From Pseudomonas sp. (GTDB taxonomy: Bacteria; Pseudomonadota; Gammaproteobacteria; Pseudomonadales; Pseudomonadaceae): 64,000 nt of DNA. The DNA is taken from contig NZ_JAQGNX010000184.1 in assembly GCF_028293835.1 (NCBI RefSeq), positions 1 through 64,000 of the forward strand, read 5' to 3'. This document shows positions 17,527 through 25,374 of this stretch, piece by piece. The translations under genes and the position numbers were made by a program. Positions within the stretch are counted from its first letter, which is position 1; the number at the start of each line of letters is the position of its first letter. The notes beneath the pieces were generated by a model. That model ran no database searches. It had not been told where the DNA came from and was given only the letters and a program-made list of their open reading frames with translations.

Positions 17527-18695
17527 TGCGCGCACTAACCTGGCAAGGCCCAAATAAACTGCAGGTCGATAATGTTCCAGACCCGACTCTCCTTAACCCG
17601 CGAGACGTGATCATTCGCGTTATTTTGTCATCGGTATGCGGTTCTGATTTACACCTTTTGGGCGGCTATGTGCCGTCCATGGAACCGGGCGATATCATCG
17701 GTCACGAATTTCTCGGAGAGGTAGTGGAAGCCGGTTCGGGCGTGACAGGATTTAAAAAGGGCGACAAGGTCATCACTGTCTCAATCATCGGCTGCGGGGA
17801 CTGCGAGCATTGTCGGCGCAGTGATTTTTCATGCTGTGACAATTCCAACCCCAACCCCAGCGTAACCGACATCGCCTACGGTCAGCCTTGCTGTGGGATC
17901 ATCGGTTACAGCCATGCATTTGGCGGCTACTCAGGCAGCCATGCTACTTATGTCAGAGTCCCGTTTGCCGACGTAAACCTGTTCGCCGTTCCCGATGGCG
18001 TCAGCGATCAGCAGGCAGTGTTTGTGTCTGATGCGGCGCCTACGGGCTATTACGCGGCGGACAACGCTGACATTCAGCCGGGGGATACTGTGGCGGTGTG
18101 GGGCTGCGGCGGCGTAGGGCAAATGGCAATTCGCAGTGCTTATTTATTAGGTGCGGAACGGGTCATTGCTATAGACCGTTTCCCGGATCGACTAAAGCTC
18201 GCCGAAGTTCATGCGGGTGCGATCATTATAAATTATGAAACCACCAACGTTCACGAAGCCCTGCTGGAGCTTACGGGAGGACGAGGTCCGGATCGCTGCA
18301 TTGACTGCGTGGGTATGGAAGCCCATGGCACTGAACTTGACTATGCCTATGACAAGGCCAAGCAACTGCTGCGTTTGCATACCGAGCGCGGGACCGTGCT
18401 TCGCCAGGCCATACGCGCTTGTCGCAAAGGTGGCACCGTGTCGGTGGTCGGTGTTTATGGCGGTCTGTTGGACAAGTTCCCAATGGGCGCCATCGTTAAT
18501 AAAGCGTTGACATTGCGCTCTGGCCAACAGCCAGGGCAGCGATATGCCAAGCTGCTGTTCGAGCACATCCTTAACGGTGAGCTTGATCCTTCTTATCTAT
18601 TAACCCACCCCATGAGCCTGGAGCAGGCACCCGAAGGCTATGCGATGTTCAAGAATAAATCGCAGGACTGTATGCGGGCGGTGTTCCGGCCCTAA
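17526..18695 (+). CDS. Zinc-dependent alcohol dehydrogenase (formaldehyde dehydrogenase-like)
   Basis: A 389-residue medium-chain dehydrogenase. Catalytic zinc ligands are in VCGSDLHLLGG and GHEFLGEVV; the structural zinc site is the Cys cluster GCGDCEHCRRSDFSCC. The NAD-binding loop is WGCGGVGQMAIRSAYLLGAERVIAIDR, with an acidic residue after beta-2 typical of NAD preference. Length and the insertion HGTELDYAYDKAKQLLRLHTERG place it near the glutathione-independent formaldehyde dehydrogenase group. It overlaps the SRPBCC gene by one base. In other Pseudomonas a similar dehydrogenase sits by katN, so it belongs to the stress island. Confidence 0.92.
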   Translation: MRALTWQGPNKLQVDNVPDPTLLNPRDVIIRVILSSVCGSDLHLLGGYVPSMEPGDIIGHEFLGEVVEAGSGVTGFKKGDKVITVSIIGCGDCEHCRRSDFSCCDNSNPNPSVTDIAYGQPCCGIIGYSHAFGGYSGSHATYVRVPFADVNLFAVPDGVSDQQAVFVSDAAPTGYYAADNADIQPGDTVAVWGCGGVGQMAIRSAYLLGAERVIAIDRFPDRLKLAEVHAGAIIINYETTNVHEALLELTGGRGPDRCIDCVGMEAHGTELDYAYDKAKQLLRLHTERGTVLRQAIRACRKGGTVSVVGVYGGLLDKFPMGAIVNKALTLRSGQQPGQRYAKLLFEHILNGELDPSYLLTHPMSLEQAPEGYAMFKNKSQDCMRAVFRP

Positions 18696-18854
18696 ACGGA
18701 ATTAGAGGGCCGCGAATTACCCTGGATATTATGTTCTTTCAAGACTGGTAATAAGCCAGCCGCTGGAGGTGGATCTGTGTAAGCGTTCGAAAGGGCCTCT
18801 CAGTTGCTTACCAGTACCGACGAATGGAACTAATAACCGATCGTCAAAGGCAAT

Positions 18855-18881
18855 GAACTCCGCCTAACCACGGGTATCAAT
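18855..18881 (+). promoter_or_regulatory. Candidate AlgU/sigma-22 type promoter for the YciE/YciF gene
   Basis: GAACTC at 18855-18860 and TCAAT at 18877-18881 are separated by 16 bases, close to the GAACTT-N16-TCTGA pattern of AlgU promoters. It lies about 30 bases before the start codon. A match by eye only. Confidence 0.35.
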
Positions 18882-18909
18882 CTTATACACTCACGAAGAG
18901 GATACACTC

Positions 18910-19419
18910 ATGGCTACCCCTCAAGAAAACCTTCTCGACTGGCTCCGTGATGCTCATGCAATGGAGCAACAAGCTGAAAAGATGCTGAAAGCGCAGTCAG
19001 AGCGTTTAGAACACTACCCTGAGCTCAAAACCCGTATTGATCAGCACATCCAGGAAACGCTGAATCAGCAAAAGCTCGTCGATGGATGCCTTTCCCGCCT
19101 GGGAGGGAGTTCATCCACCCTGAAGGACGTGACCGGCAAGCTGATGGCGTTTGGACAGGCTGTAGGTGGCTCAATGATGAGCGACGAAGTGATAAAAGGC
19201 GCAATGGCTGGCTACGTGTTTGAGAACGTAGAAATCGCGACGTACACGCTTTTGATTGCCGCCGCTAACGCAGCCGGCGACGCCCAGACTCAAGCAGCAT
19301 GTGAGCAGATATTGCCTCAGGAACAAGCCATGGCTGACTGGCTTCTCGAGCATCTTCCGAAACTCACAGAAGCGTTTTTGCTTCGTTCCGCAAGTCCAGA
19401 CCTTGAAGCTAAAAAGTAA
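18910..19419 (+). CDS. YciE/YciF ferritin-like protein (DUF892)
   Basis: A 169-residue four-helix ferritin-like protein of the DUF892 family. NLLDWLRDAHAMEQQAEKMLKAQ provides the first-helix metal ligands (Asp, His, Glu), HIQETLNQQKLV the second helix, AGYVFENVEIATYTLLIAAA the third and EQILPQEQAMADWLLEHLP the fourth. Family members are induced by osmotic and stationary-phase stress and are found beside Mn catalase. GAGG precedes the ATG at eight bases. The last gene of the stress island on this strand. Confidence 0.9.
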   Translation: MATPQENLLDWLRDAHAMEQQAEKMLKAQSERLEHYPELKTRIDQHIQETLNQQKLVDGCLSRLGGSSSTLKDVTGKLMAFGQAVGGSMMSDEVIKGAMAGYVFENVEIATYTLLIAAANAAGDAQTQAACEQILPQEQAMADWLLEHLPKLTEAFLLRSASPDLEAKK

Positions 19420-19423
19420 TGGC

Positions 19424-19458
19424 AGGTGACGCTAGCCGTTTCGATGGCTACGTCACCT
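19424..19458 (+). terminator. Hairpin after the YciE/YciF gene
   Basis: AGGTGACG-C-TAGCC pairs with GGCTA-CGTCACCT around an eight-base loop, four bases after the stop codon. It has one bulged C and only a short T-rich tail. Confidence 0.7.
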
Positions 19459-19502
19459 TAACCTAAAGTGTTTGTATCTACAGGGAAGGTCTGCCCCATA
19501 AG

Positions 19503-20591
19503 TCAGTAGGGAAATCCCTGTGAAAGTTCGTCGGGCGTTTGGTTGGCTATTAGACCGTCTAAATAATTCGACAGTTTTAAGGCCGAGGCATCCCATGAAT
19601 ACCTGGCGGAGTTAACCAACCCTTCCGCTCTTAGCCTTTGACGTAACGCTTGATTGGTGAGTATTTCAGCCATCGCCCCGGCGATGCTTGAGACGTCCAG
19701 CGGATCAAAAAAAACGGCACTTTTTTGCATGATTTCCGGTAAAGAGGCTGCGTTAGAGCTAATGACAGGGCAGCCACAGGCTTGGGCTTCGATGGCGGGT
19801 AGTCCAAAGCCCTCATACAGGGAGGGCACGACTAAAGCATATGCCCCCTGGTATTGATCGAGCAATTCAGCATCGCTAATCCGGCCGAGCAATTTTACCT
19901 GGTGTTGGGACGCTTCAGTAGACAGTTCAACGTGCGCAAAGCTTTTGTTATGACCACCGACAATTCTTAACTCCACATCAAACAGGTGCCGAATCTGGTT
20001 AAATGCCTGTAGCAGATTAGCAAAATTCTTATGGGGTGCAGGCGTAGAGACTGCCAGAAGAAAGCTGGAATCCCTTACTTCCTGGGGCTCAGCGAAAATT
20101 TTGCTCGGCGCGTTGCCGATTACCATTATTTTATCCATCGGGTAATTATAATAATTAGAGATTTCCGTCGCCGAAAATTGACTGACTGTTATTAAAGACC
20201 TGATGTTTCGAAGAAGAATCGGTGTCATCAATTTATACGTTGAGCGAAAAGCACGAGAATAACTTTCCGGGTGCCGTATATAACTAATGTCGTGGTGCGT
20301 GGCAACTTGGTTCTTGTATAGAATGGGGGCGGTATTAGTAAGCGTCACCAACAGCGGACTTCCCAGGGTGTGCAAGTAACGCGGCAACTCAAGCTGCTCC
20401 CAGAGATGCCCGCTAAACCGTCCGAAGGTCTGTATGCCCAGCTTCTTGGCCCCGGCATGATTGACAATGTTCATTGGCGCGACGAAAACGATGTCTGTCC
20501 GTAGCCGATTAAGTTCGTAACAAATTTGTTCGGCAAAGCGTTGAACGCCGGTTGTTTCCTGACATAGAAATCGTGCGTTGATCACTATCAT
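19503..20591 (-). CDS. Glycosyltransferase family 4 (GT-B fold)
   Basis: A 362-residue GT-B enzyme. It opens INARFLCQETTGVQRFAEQICYELNRL, with the TGVQRFA acceptor loop of family-4 mannosyl/rhamnosyltransferases. The donor half contains LLAVSTPAPHKNFANLLQAF and the nucleotide-sugar site VVPSLYEGFGLPAIEAQACGCPVISSNAASLPE. It transfers a sugar from a nucleotide donor, probably in surface polysaccharide or O-antigen assembly. The ATG at 20591 starts the conserved N-terminus and has AGAGG nearby; longer frames upstream are not protein-like. The gene stands alone with no other polysaccharide genes near, and is visibly richer in A and T than its neighbours, which suggests transfer. Confidence 0.9.
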   Translation of the reverse strand: MIVINARFLCQETTGVQRFAEQICYELNRLRTDIVFVAPMNIVNHAGAKKLGIQTFGRFSGHLWEQLELPRYLHTLGSPLLVTLTNTAPILYKNQVATHHDISYIRHPESYSRAFRSTYKLMTPILLRNIRSLITVSQFSATEISNYYNYPMDKIMVIGNAPSKIFAEPQEVRDSSFLLAVSTPAPHKNFANLLQAFNQIRHLFDVELRIVGGHNKSFAHVELSTEASQHQVKLLGRISDAELLDQYQGAYALVVPSLYEGFGLPAIEAQACGCPVISSNAASLPEIMQKSAVFFDPLDVSSIAGAMAEILTNQALRQRLRAEGLVNSARYSWDASALKLSNYLDGLIANQTPDELSQGFPY

Positions 20592-20910
20592 AAAGGCCTC
20601 TTGTTCGCTCAATGGGCAGAGGTATGGCGAAACTCCTTCTCCGTAGGAACTCGGAGTCTTTTGCGTCGAGATTGTTCTATCATTGCGATGAATGGTGCGT
20701 TCATGGCCGAGCTTCAGACGGATGAACGAAGATGAACAACCGACCTTGCAGCCGGGTTGGCTCTCATCAAACAACGCATAAATTATTGACCTGAAAATAA
20801 TCGTACGGGTACTGTGTTTGCTGTGAGACAGCGCGGCGTCGGAGACGTGGCGGAACCTCCTACAGAGACTGTATTGCAAGGCGATAGCGATTGCGCCACT
20901 AGCAACGAAA
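20592..20910. other. Gene-free gap upstream of the lone glycosyltransferase
   Basis: About 320 bases without a supportable gene. It contains one CTCCTACAGAG word (20857-20867), which recurs at 32348 and 45147 and is the outer edge of REP-type repeats. A small inverted repeat, TCCGTAGGAACTCGGA, lies near 20640. Confidence 0.4.
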
Positions 20911-21495
20911 CTATAGCCACATCGGCACAACCGATCCCACCACCAGCACACCCAATGTCATGTTTAACACTCGCCATTGCCTATCAGTGCGCAGTATCCG
21001 CGCCAGCAGCAATCCCGCCAGGCACCAAATAACCAACGACACCGTAGCCGCGATACCAAATAGCCCAGCCATTTGCGCAGGCCCGCTGGCGAGTGCGGCA
21101 AAGGACGCCGCAGCACTCAAGGTCATGGCCCAGCCTTTTGGGTTGTGCCAGAGCATCCAGGCGCCGCCGATGAGGCTGGTGGGTTTGGCCAGCCCTGAAC
21201 TTAGATTCGGTGCGCCGCTTAGGCCTATTCTCAACGCCAGCCAGATCAAGTAGATCGAGCCGATGGTTTTCATGGCGAGTTGTAGCGACGGTGCGGCCAA
21301 TAAAACGCCCGCCAGCCCCAAAGAGGTGGCCGCAGCCATGGACGCCAGACCCAAAGCGATGCCCGCGATCAGGGGTATGGAACGGCGAAAGCCGAAGTGT
21401 GCGCCTGAGGCGGTTGCGAGTGTTGTTGCACCGCCCGGTGTGATCGTTGAAATGACGGCAAAAGCGGCCAGCGGCCAGAAACTCTCAAATCCCAT
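20911..21495 (-). CDS. LysE/RhtB family amino acid exporter
   Basis: A 194-residue polytopic membrane protein with six hydrophobic helices. The N-terminus FWPLAAFAVISTITPGGATTLATASGAHFGFRRSIPLIAGIALG contains the TPGG(P/A) motif of the LysE family, and the central NPKGW (HNPKGWAMTLSAAASF) is also conserved. Such proteins export amino acids or their analogues with the proton gradient. The substrate cannot be deduced. Confidence 0.9.
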   Translation of the reverse strand: MGFESFWPLAAFAVISTITPGGATTLATASGAHFGFRRSIPLIAGIALGLASMAAATSLGLAGVLLAAPSLQLAMKTIGSIYLIWLALRIGLSGAPNLSSGLAKPTSLIGGAWMLWHNPKGWAMTLSAAASFAALASGPAQMAGLFGIAATVSLVIWCLAGLLLARILRTDRQWRVLNMTLGVLVVGSVVPMWL

Positions 21496-21621
21496 AATGC
21501 GCTCGCTTTACCCGACTGCCTGAGGATCAGCGAGGCTAGTCCAGCGGTAGGGATCGCGATAACGAATATTGCTGATGCCAGGCATTAGGTCTGCTAATAC
21601 CCGGCAATGAGTCTGAATCTC

Positions 21622-22995
21622 TTACGTCACCACTCGGTAGCAGGGCACATAGGCTGCGCCGCCGGGAAGCTTCATTCGGTGTTGTGCAACGAAGGCCTGC
21701 AGCAGATGGTCCAGGGGTTCCATCACGGCAGCGTCGCCATGTATTTCATAGGGCCCGTGTTCTTCGATCAAACGGATGCCTTTGTCTTTAACGTTGCCCG
21801 CCACGATCCCGGAAAACGCCCGACGCAAATTCGCCGCCAGTTCATGAGGGGGCAGGTCGCGGCTTAATTTCAAGCTGGCCATGTTCTCATGGGTTGGATC
21901 GAATGGACGCTGAAAGCCTTCGTCGATTCTCAGCAGCCAGTTGAAATGGAACGCGTCGTTACGTTCGCGTCGGAACTGTTTTACCTCCTTGAGCGCAAGG
22001 GTCATTTCCCGCGCGACCTTGACCGGGTCGTCAATAATGATCTGGTAGCGGCTTTGCGCTGCTTCGCCCAATGTGGCGCCAACGAAATTGTGCAATTGTT
22101 GCAGATACGGTGCGGCGTGTTTTGGCCCCGTCAGAATCACCGGGAACGGCAAGTTTTGGTTGTCCGGGTGCATCAGGATGCCCAGCAGGTAAAGAAACTC
22201 TTCTGCCGTGCCGGCGCCGCCTGGAAAGATGATGATGCCATGGCCGACACGGACAAAGGCTTCCAGGCGTTTCTCGATGTCCGGCAAAATCACCAGTTCG
22301 TTGACAATCGGGTTAGGCGCTTCGGCAGCAATGATGCCCGGCTCGGTCAAGCCCAAGTAGCGACCGCCGCTGATTCGTTGTTTGGCGTGAGCAATGGTCG
22401 CGCCCTTCATCGGACCCTTCATGACCCCAGGGCCACAACCGGTACAGATGTCCAGGCTGCGCAGGCCCAGCTCATGGCCGACTTTTTTGGTGTATTTGTA
22501 TTCTTCTGTGTTAATCGAGTGGCCGCCCCAACACACGACGATCTTCGGCTCGACACCGGGGCGCAGGGTGCGGGCGTTACGCAATAGGTGAAAAACGTAG
22601 TCGGTGATGCCTTGTGAGCTTTCAAGGTCGATACGCGGGCTGTCCAGCTCGTTTTCGGTGTACACGATGTCACGCAGGGCGCAAAACAGCATTTCCCGGG
22701 TACTGGCGATCATCTCGCCGTCGACGAACGCGTCGGCAGGTGCGTTAAGCAATTCCAGGCGCACGCCGCGGTCTTGCTGATGGATGCGCACTTCAAAACT
22801 TTCATACGCCTCAAGAATGGTCTTGGCGTTATCAACATGGGCACCTGTATTGAGGATTGCCAAGGCGCATTGGCGGAATAATGTATAGATGCTGCCTGAA
22901 CCGGCTTCGCTCAGTTGCTGAACTTCGCGCTGGGACAATGTTTCCAGGCTGCCCTTGGGGCTGACAGAAGCGTTGATGACTTGTCTTGAAACCAT
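21622..22995 (-). CDS. ppnN: Pyrimidine/purine nucleotide 5'-monophosphate nucleosidase (PpnN, YgdH)
   Basis: A 457-residue LOG-type nucleosidase with the three-part architecture of PpnN: an N-terminal DUF4478 segment, the Rossmann core with VCWGGHSINTEEYKYTKKVGHELGLRS and the phosphate loop IIFPGGAGTAEEFLYLLGIL, and a C-terminal DUF3412 region. It cleaves the N-glycosidic bond of nucleoside monophosphates and in E. coli is stimulated by (p)ppGpp, balancing nucleotide pools. Length matches the E. coli enzyme (about 454). It is transcribed alone. Confidence 0.95.
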   Translation of the reverse strand: MVSRQVINASVSPKGSLETLSQREVQQLSEAGSGSIYTLFRQCALAILNTGAHVDNAKTILEAYESFEVRIHQQDRGVRLELLNAPADAFVDGEMIASTREMLFCALRDIVYTENELDSPRIDLESSQGITDYVFHLLRNARTLRPGVEPKIVVCWGGHSINTEEYKYTKKVGHELGLRSLDICTGCGPGVMKGPMKGATIAHAKQRISGGRYLGLTEPGIIAAEAPNPIVNELVILPDIEKRLEAFVRVGHGIIIFPGGAGTAEEFLYLLGILMHPDNQNLPFPVILTGPKHAAPYLQQLHNFVGATLGEAAQSRYQIIIDDPVKVAREMTLALKEVKQFRRERNDAFHFNWLLRIDEGFQRPFDPTHENMASLKLSRDLPPHELAANLRRAFSGIVAGNVKDKGIRLIEEHGPYEIHGDAAVMEPLDHLLQAFVAQHRMKLPGGAAYVPCYRVVT

Positions 22996-23256
22996 TCTAA
23001 ATTCCCTGAAAACGAAGCAACCGAGCCAAAACGGTGTTCAGTTGCATCAAAAAAGTGAGCGCCGATAGGTAACCGCGCGTCGGGCATTTTCTCCGGGTGC
23101 CAGGCGCGAATGCAAACAGTGTGTGTGGTCCCTCGGTGGCGCGCTGTCTCCCGGCGTAGGAAAGAGCGACCGATTAGCTGTGTGTTTGACCCTTGCTACA
23201 GGTGATAATGCCACACGGTTTAGTCATTACCTTACCCCTGGAGTTCGGCAGCAGTG

Positions 23257-23781
23257 ATGTTCGAAATAAAACAACTGAATCCTGAAGTCTATCGCCAGCA
23301 AACACGGCGCAGCACGTTAATAATAGCCGTGATGTTTGCGGTGTTGGCGGTGGCGTTTTCCAGCATCGCGGTGATGCTGTTCGGCGAGACGGGGGGTGAT
23401 AATTTTCGGTTCAATGCAGCGGGTGTTATTGCTGGCCTGCTGCTGACCATTGCCTTGGTGCGCGTGCAATTTTGGTCGCAGCCGTGGATGGCGCCAGCGG
23501 TCTACGGCTGGCAGCTCAAGCGCAACCTGATGAAAATCACCAACGCCATGCACCACGTGACCGCTGGGGTGGAAATCAACGATCCGGCAGCAATGAAATT
23601 GTTGCGTTTCTACCATCTTGGAATAACCCAGATGCATGTACTGGATGCGAACTCCAGTGCCCACCTACAGATGATCCAGGAGATAGATCAGCATCAGCAG
23701 CGCCTGGTCGCACTGGCAATCGATCCCGATCAGTTTCGACTGGACCCCGCATGGATTGATGCCGTGAAACGTCGGAACTGA
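23257..23781 (+). CDS. DUF3087 family membrane protein
   Basis: A 174-residue protein matching DUF3087: EIKQLNPEVYRQQTRRS, two transmembrane helices (LIIAVMFAVLAVAFSSIAVMLF and AAGVIAGLLLTIALVRVQF), then a cytosolic helical domain with MHHVTAGVEINDPAAMKLLRFYHLGITQMHVLD. A GTG lies immediately before the ATG; either could initiate, with GGAG 10 to 13 bases upstream. Function is unknown. It is divergent from ppnN with about 260 bases between. Confidence 0.85.
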   Translation: MFEIKQLNPEVYRQQTRRSTLIIAVMFAVLAVAFSSIAVMLFGETGGDNFRFNAAGVIAGLLLTIALVRVQFWSQPWMAPAVYGWQLKRNLMKITNAMHHVTAGVEINDPAAMKLLRFYHLGITQMHVLDANSSAHLQMIQEIDQHQQRLVALAIDPDQFRLDPAWIDAVKRRN

Positions 23782-23818
23782 AGGTCAAACCAGACAGGTT
23801 GTATCTTGCCGGATGTAA

Positions 23819-24049
23819 TCAATACGGCACCAAGTTCCAGGTCACTCCGGAAATGCCCGCCTGGATGGCATTTAACCGAACAACCTGGGTTGCGTTCCGA
23901 ACATCACTTTGTCCATACGCCAGATCAATTTTTGAATGCAGCGACGCGTAGTACCACGCGTCTTCTTCTGACATTCGTGTATCAATCTGCACGAACCGCT
24001 TCGCTTCGCCTTTATGGCAATAGCTGATTTCATAGCGTTTGTGTTTCAT
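23819..24049 (-). CDS. Small conserved Pseudomonas protein (DUF6555-like)
   Basis: A 76-residue soluble protein, MKHKRYEISYCHKGEAKRFVQID followed by a helix rich in Trp and Tyr (SEEDAWYYASLHS). The ATG at 24049 is preferred as GAGGCG lies upstream. It resembles the small Pseudomonas family annotated as DUF6555; the assignment is from memory of the motif and not certain. It is convergent with the DUF3087 gene. Confidence 0.65.
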   Translation of the reverse strand: MKHKRYEISYCHKGEAKRFVQIDTRMSEEDAWYYASLHSKIDLAYGQSDVRNATQVVRLNAIQAGISGVTWNLVPY

Positions 24050-24159
24050 CAGTCGCCTCTCCAAGTCGAGAGTGTGACCGTCAAGACAAACTGTCAGTTC
24101 AAACTAAATGACCGGGATTGGTGGCCTGTGGGTTTTCTGCCATGCTGCGGTTGGTCTTC

Positions 24160-24326
24160 CTGACATTCGTGTGGAATCGGCCCGATTGATGATGAAAACC
24201 GGGCGACATTCCATCGACGCGGTGGCCGCTGACCGCGGTGTTGGCGATCGCGAACGCATGCGCAGAGCCTTCCTGCGAGCATTTGGCCAGCCGCAACGAA
24301 TGATCCAGCGGGCCAACCGTAGTTAA
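24160..24326 (+). pseudogene. Remnant of a GlxA-type AraC-family regulator (C-terminal HTH only)
   Basis: About 55 codons encode RVESARLMMKTGRHSIDAVAADRGVGDRERMRRAFLRAFGQP, which is the second helix-turn-helix of GlxA-like AraC regulators (the usual form is VAADSGFGDPERMRRAFLRAFGQPP). The DJ-1/PfpI-like sensor domain and the first HTH are absent upstream, where the small protein at 23819 begins. No start codon with a ribosome-binding site is present. It is a broken gene; the FGD position is mutated to VGD. Confidence 0.75.
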
Positions 24327-24350
24327 GTCAGTCATCCACCGTGCTTGGAC

Positions 24351-25187
24351 TCAAGCACCCAGGTTGAAGGTGGCAGGATCGGGGCCCAGACGCTTGCCTT
24401 GCTCGATGGCGGCAATGGCAGCCATGTCTTCAGCACTGAGTTCAAAATCAAACACTGCAAAGTTCTGAACGATGCGCCCCGGGTTGCTGGAGCGCGGTAT
24501 GACGATATGACCGGTTTGTAAATGCCAGCGCAGAATGACTTGCGCCACGGTTCTACCGTGATGGGCAGCAATGCCTTTCAAAGTCAGTTGATTAAGCAGC
24601 TCACCCCCTTGTCCAAGCGGGCTCCAGGATTCAGTGTGAATGCCTTGGGATTGGCAGAACTCAACCAGGTCGTGCTGCACGAAATCCGGGTGGATCTCAA
24701 TTTGGTTGAGCGCCGGTTTCACGCCGGTATCGCCAATGATTCGCTCCAGGTGCTCGGCGTTGAAGTTGCACACACCGATTGAACCTACACGACCTTGTTT
24801 CTGTAACTGGACCAATGCGCGCCAACTGGAGGGGTACGCATTCTTGCTCGGCAGCGGCCAGTGGATCAGGTACAAGTCGACCTTTTCCAGCCCCATCAAT
24901 TTAAGGCTCGCATCGTATGCACGCAGGGTGCTGTCGAAACCCTGGTCGGCGTTCCACAGTTTGGTAGTGACGAAAATCTCATCGCGGGGCACATCGCTTT
25001 CGGCAATGGCGCGACCGACACCGGCTTCATTGCCGTAGATCATGGCGGTATCGATGTGTCGGTAGCCAGCGGCCAGTGCAGCGGCCGATGAAGCAAAGGC
25101 TTGCTCGTCGCTAAGCTGCCATACCCCAAGGCCCAGTTGAGGGATTTGTACGCCATCGTTCAGCGTGATCAGCGGAGCGTGTGACAT
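24351..25187 (-). CDS. Aldo/keto reductase
   Basis: A 278-residue TIM-barrel reductase of the AKR5-like (2,5-diketo-gluconate reductase) group. The catalytic tetrad is visible: Asp in YRHIDTAMIYGNE with its Tyr, Lys in FVTTKLWN, and His in YLIHWPLP. The NADPH-binding segment is IPRSSNPGRIVQN, with the phosphate-binding Arg. The ATG at 25187 follows AGGATTATTATCT. It reduces small aldehydes or keto acids. It is on the same strand as the gcl-hyi-glxR genes but 187 bases beyond glxR, so it may be independently expressed. Confidence 0.92.
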   Translation of the reverse strand: MSHAPLITLNDGVQIPQLGLGVWQLSDEQAFASSAAALAAGYRHIDTAMIYGNEAGVGRAIAESDVPRDEIFVTTKLWNADQGFDSTLRAYDASLKLMGLEKVDLYLIHWPLPSKNAYPSSWRALVQLQKQGRVGSIGVCNFNAEHLERIIGDTGVKPALNQIEIHPDFVQHDLVEFCQSQGIHTESWSPLGQGGELLNQLTLKGIAAHHGRTVAQVILRWHLQTGHIVIPRSSNPGRIVQNFAVFDFELSAEDMAAIAAIEQGKRLGPDPATFNLGA

Positions 25188-25374
25188 AGATAATAATCCT
25201 GCATCGGAGAGCGGAAGCGCATGGGCGCAAGCATACGCCCAATCGCTAAACAGCATGGACGCCCAAAGAAGTTGAGACTTCCGCTCAGGCTGCAGGGTTC
25301 AATGTATATCTGGGCGCCGCGCTATCGCGCAGCAAACACAAAACCTTCGGCAGCTCCTGCAATTCTGCGTGGAT

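Noticed and set aside
20592-20951. In-frame extension of the glycosyltransferase to 20951.
   Set aside because: The extra 120 residues are rich in Cys, Arg and Ser without homology; the conserved N-terminus begins at 20591.
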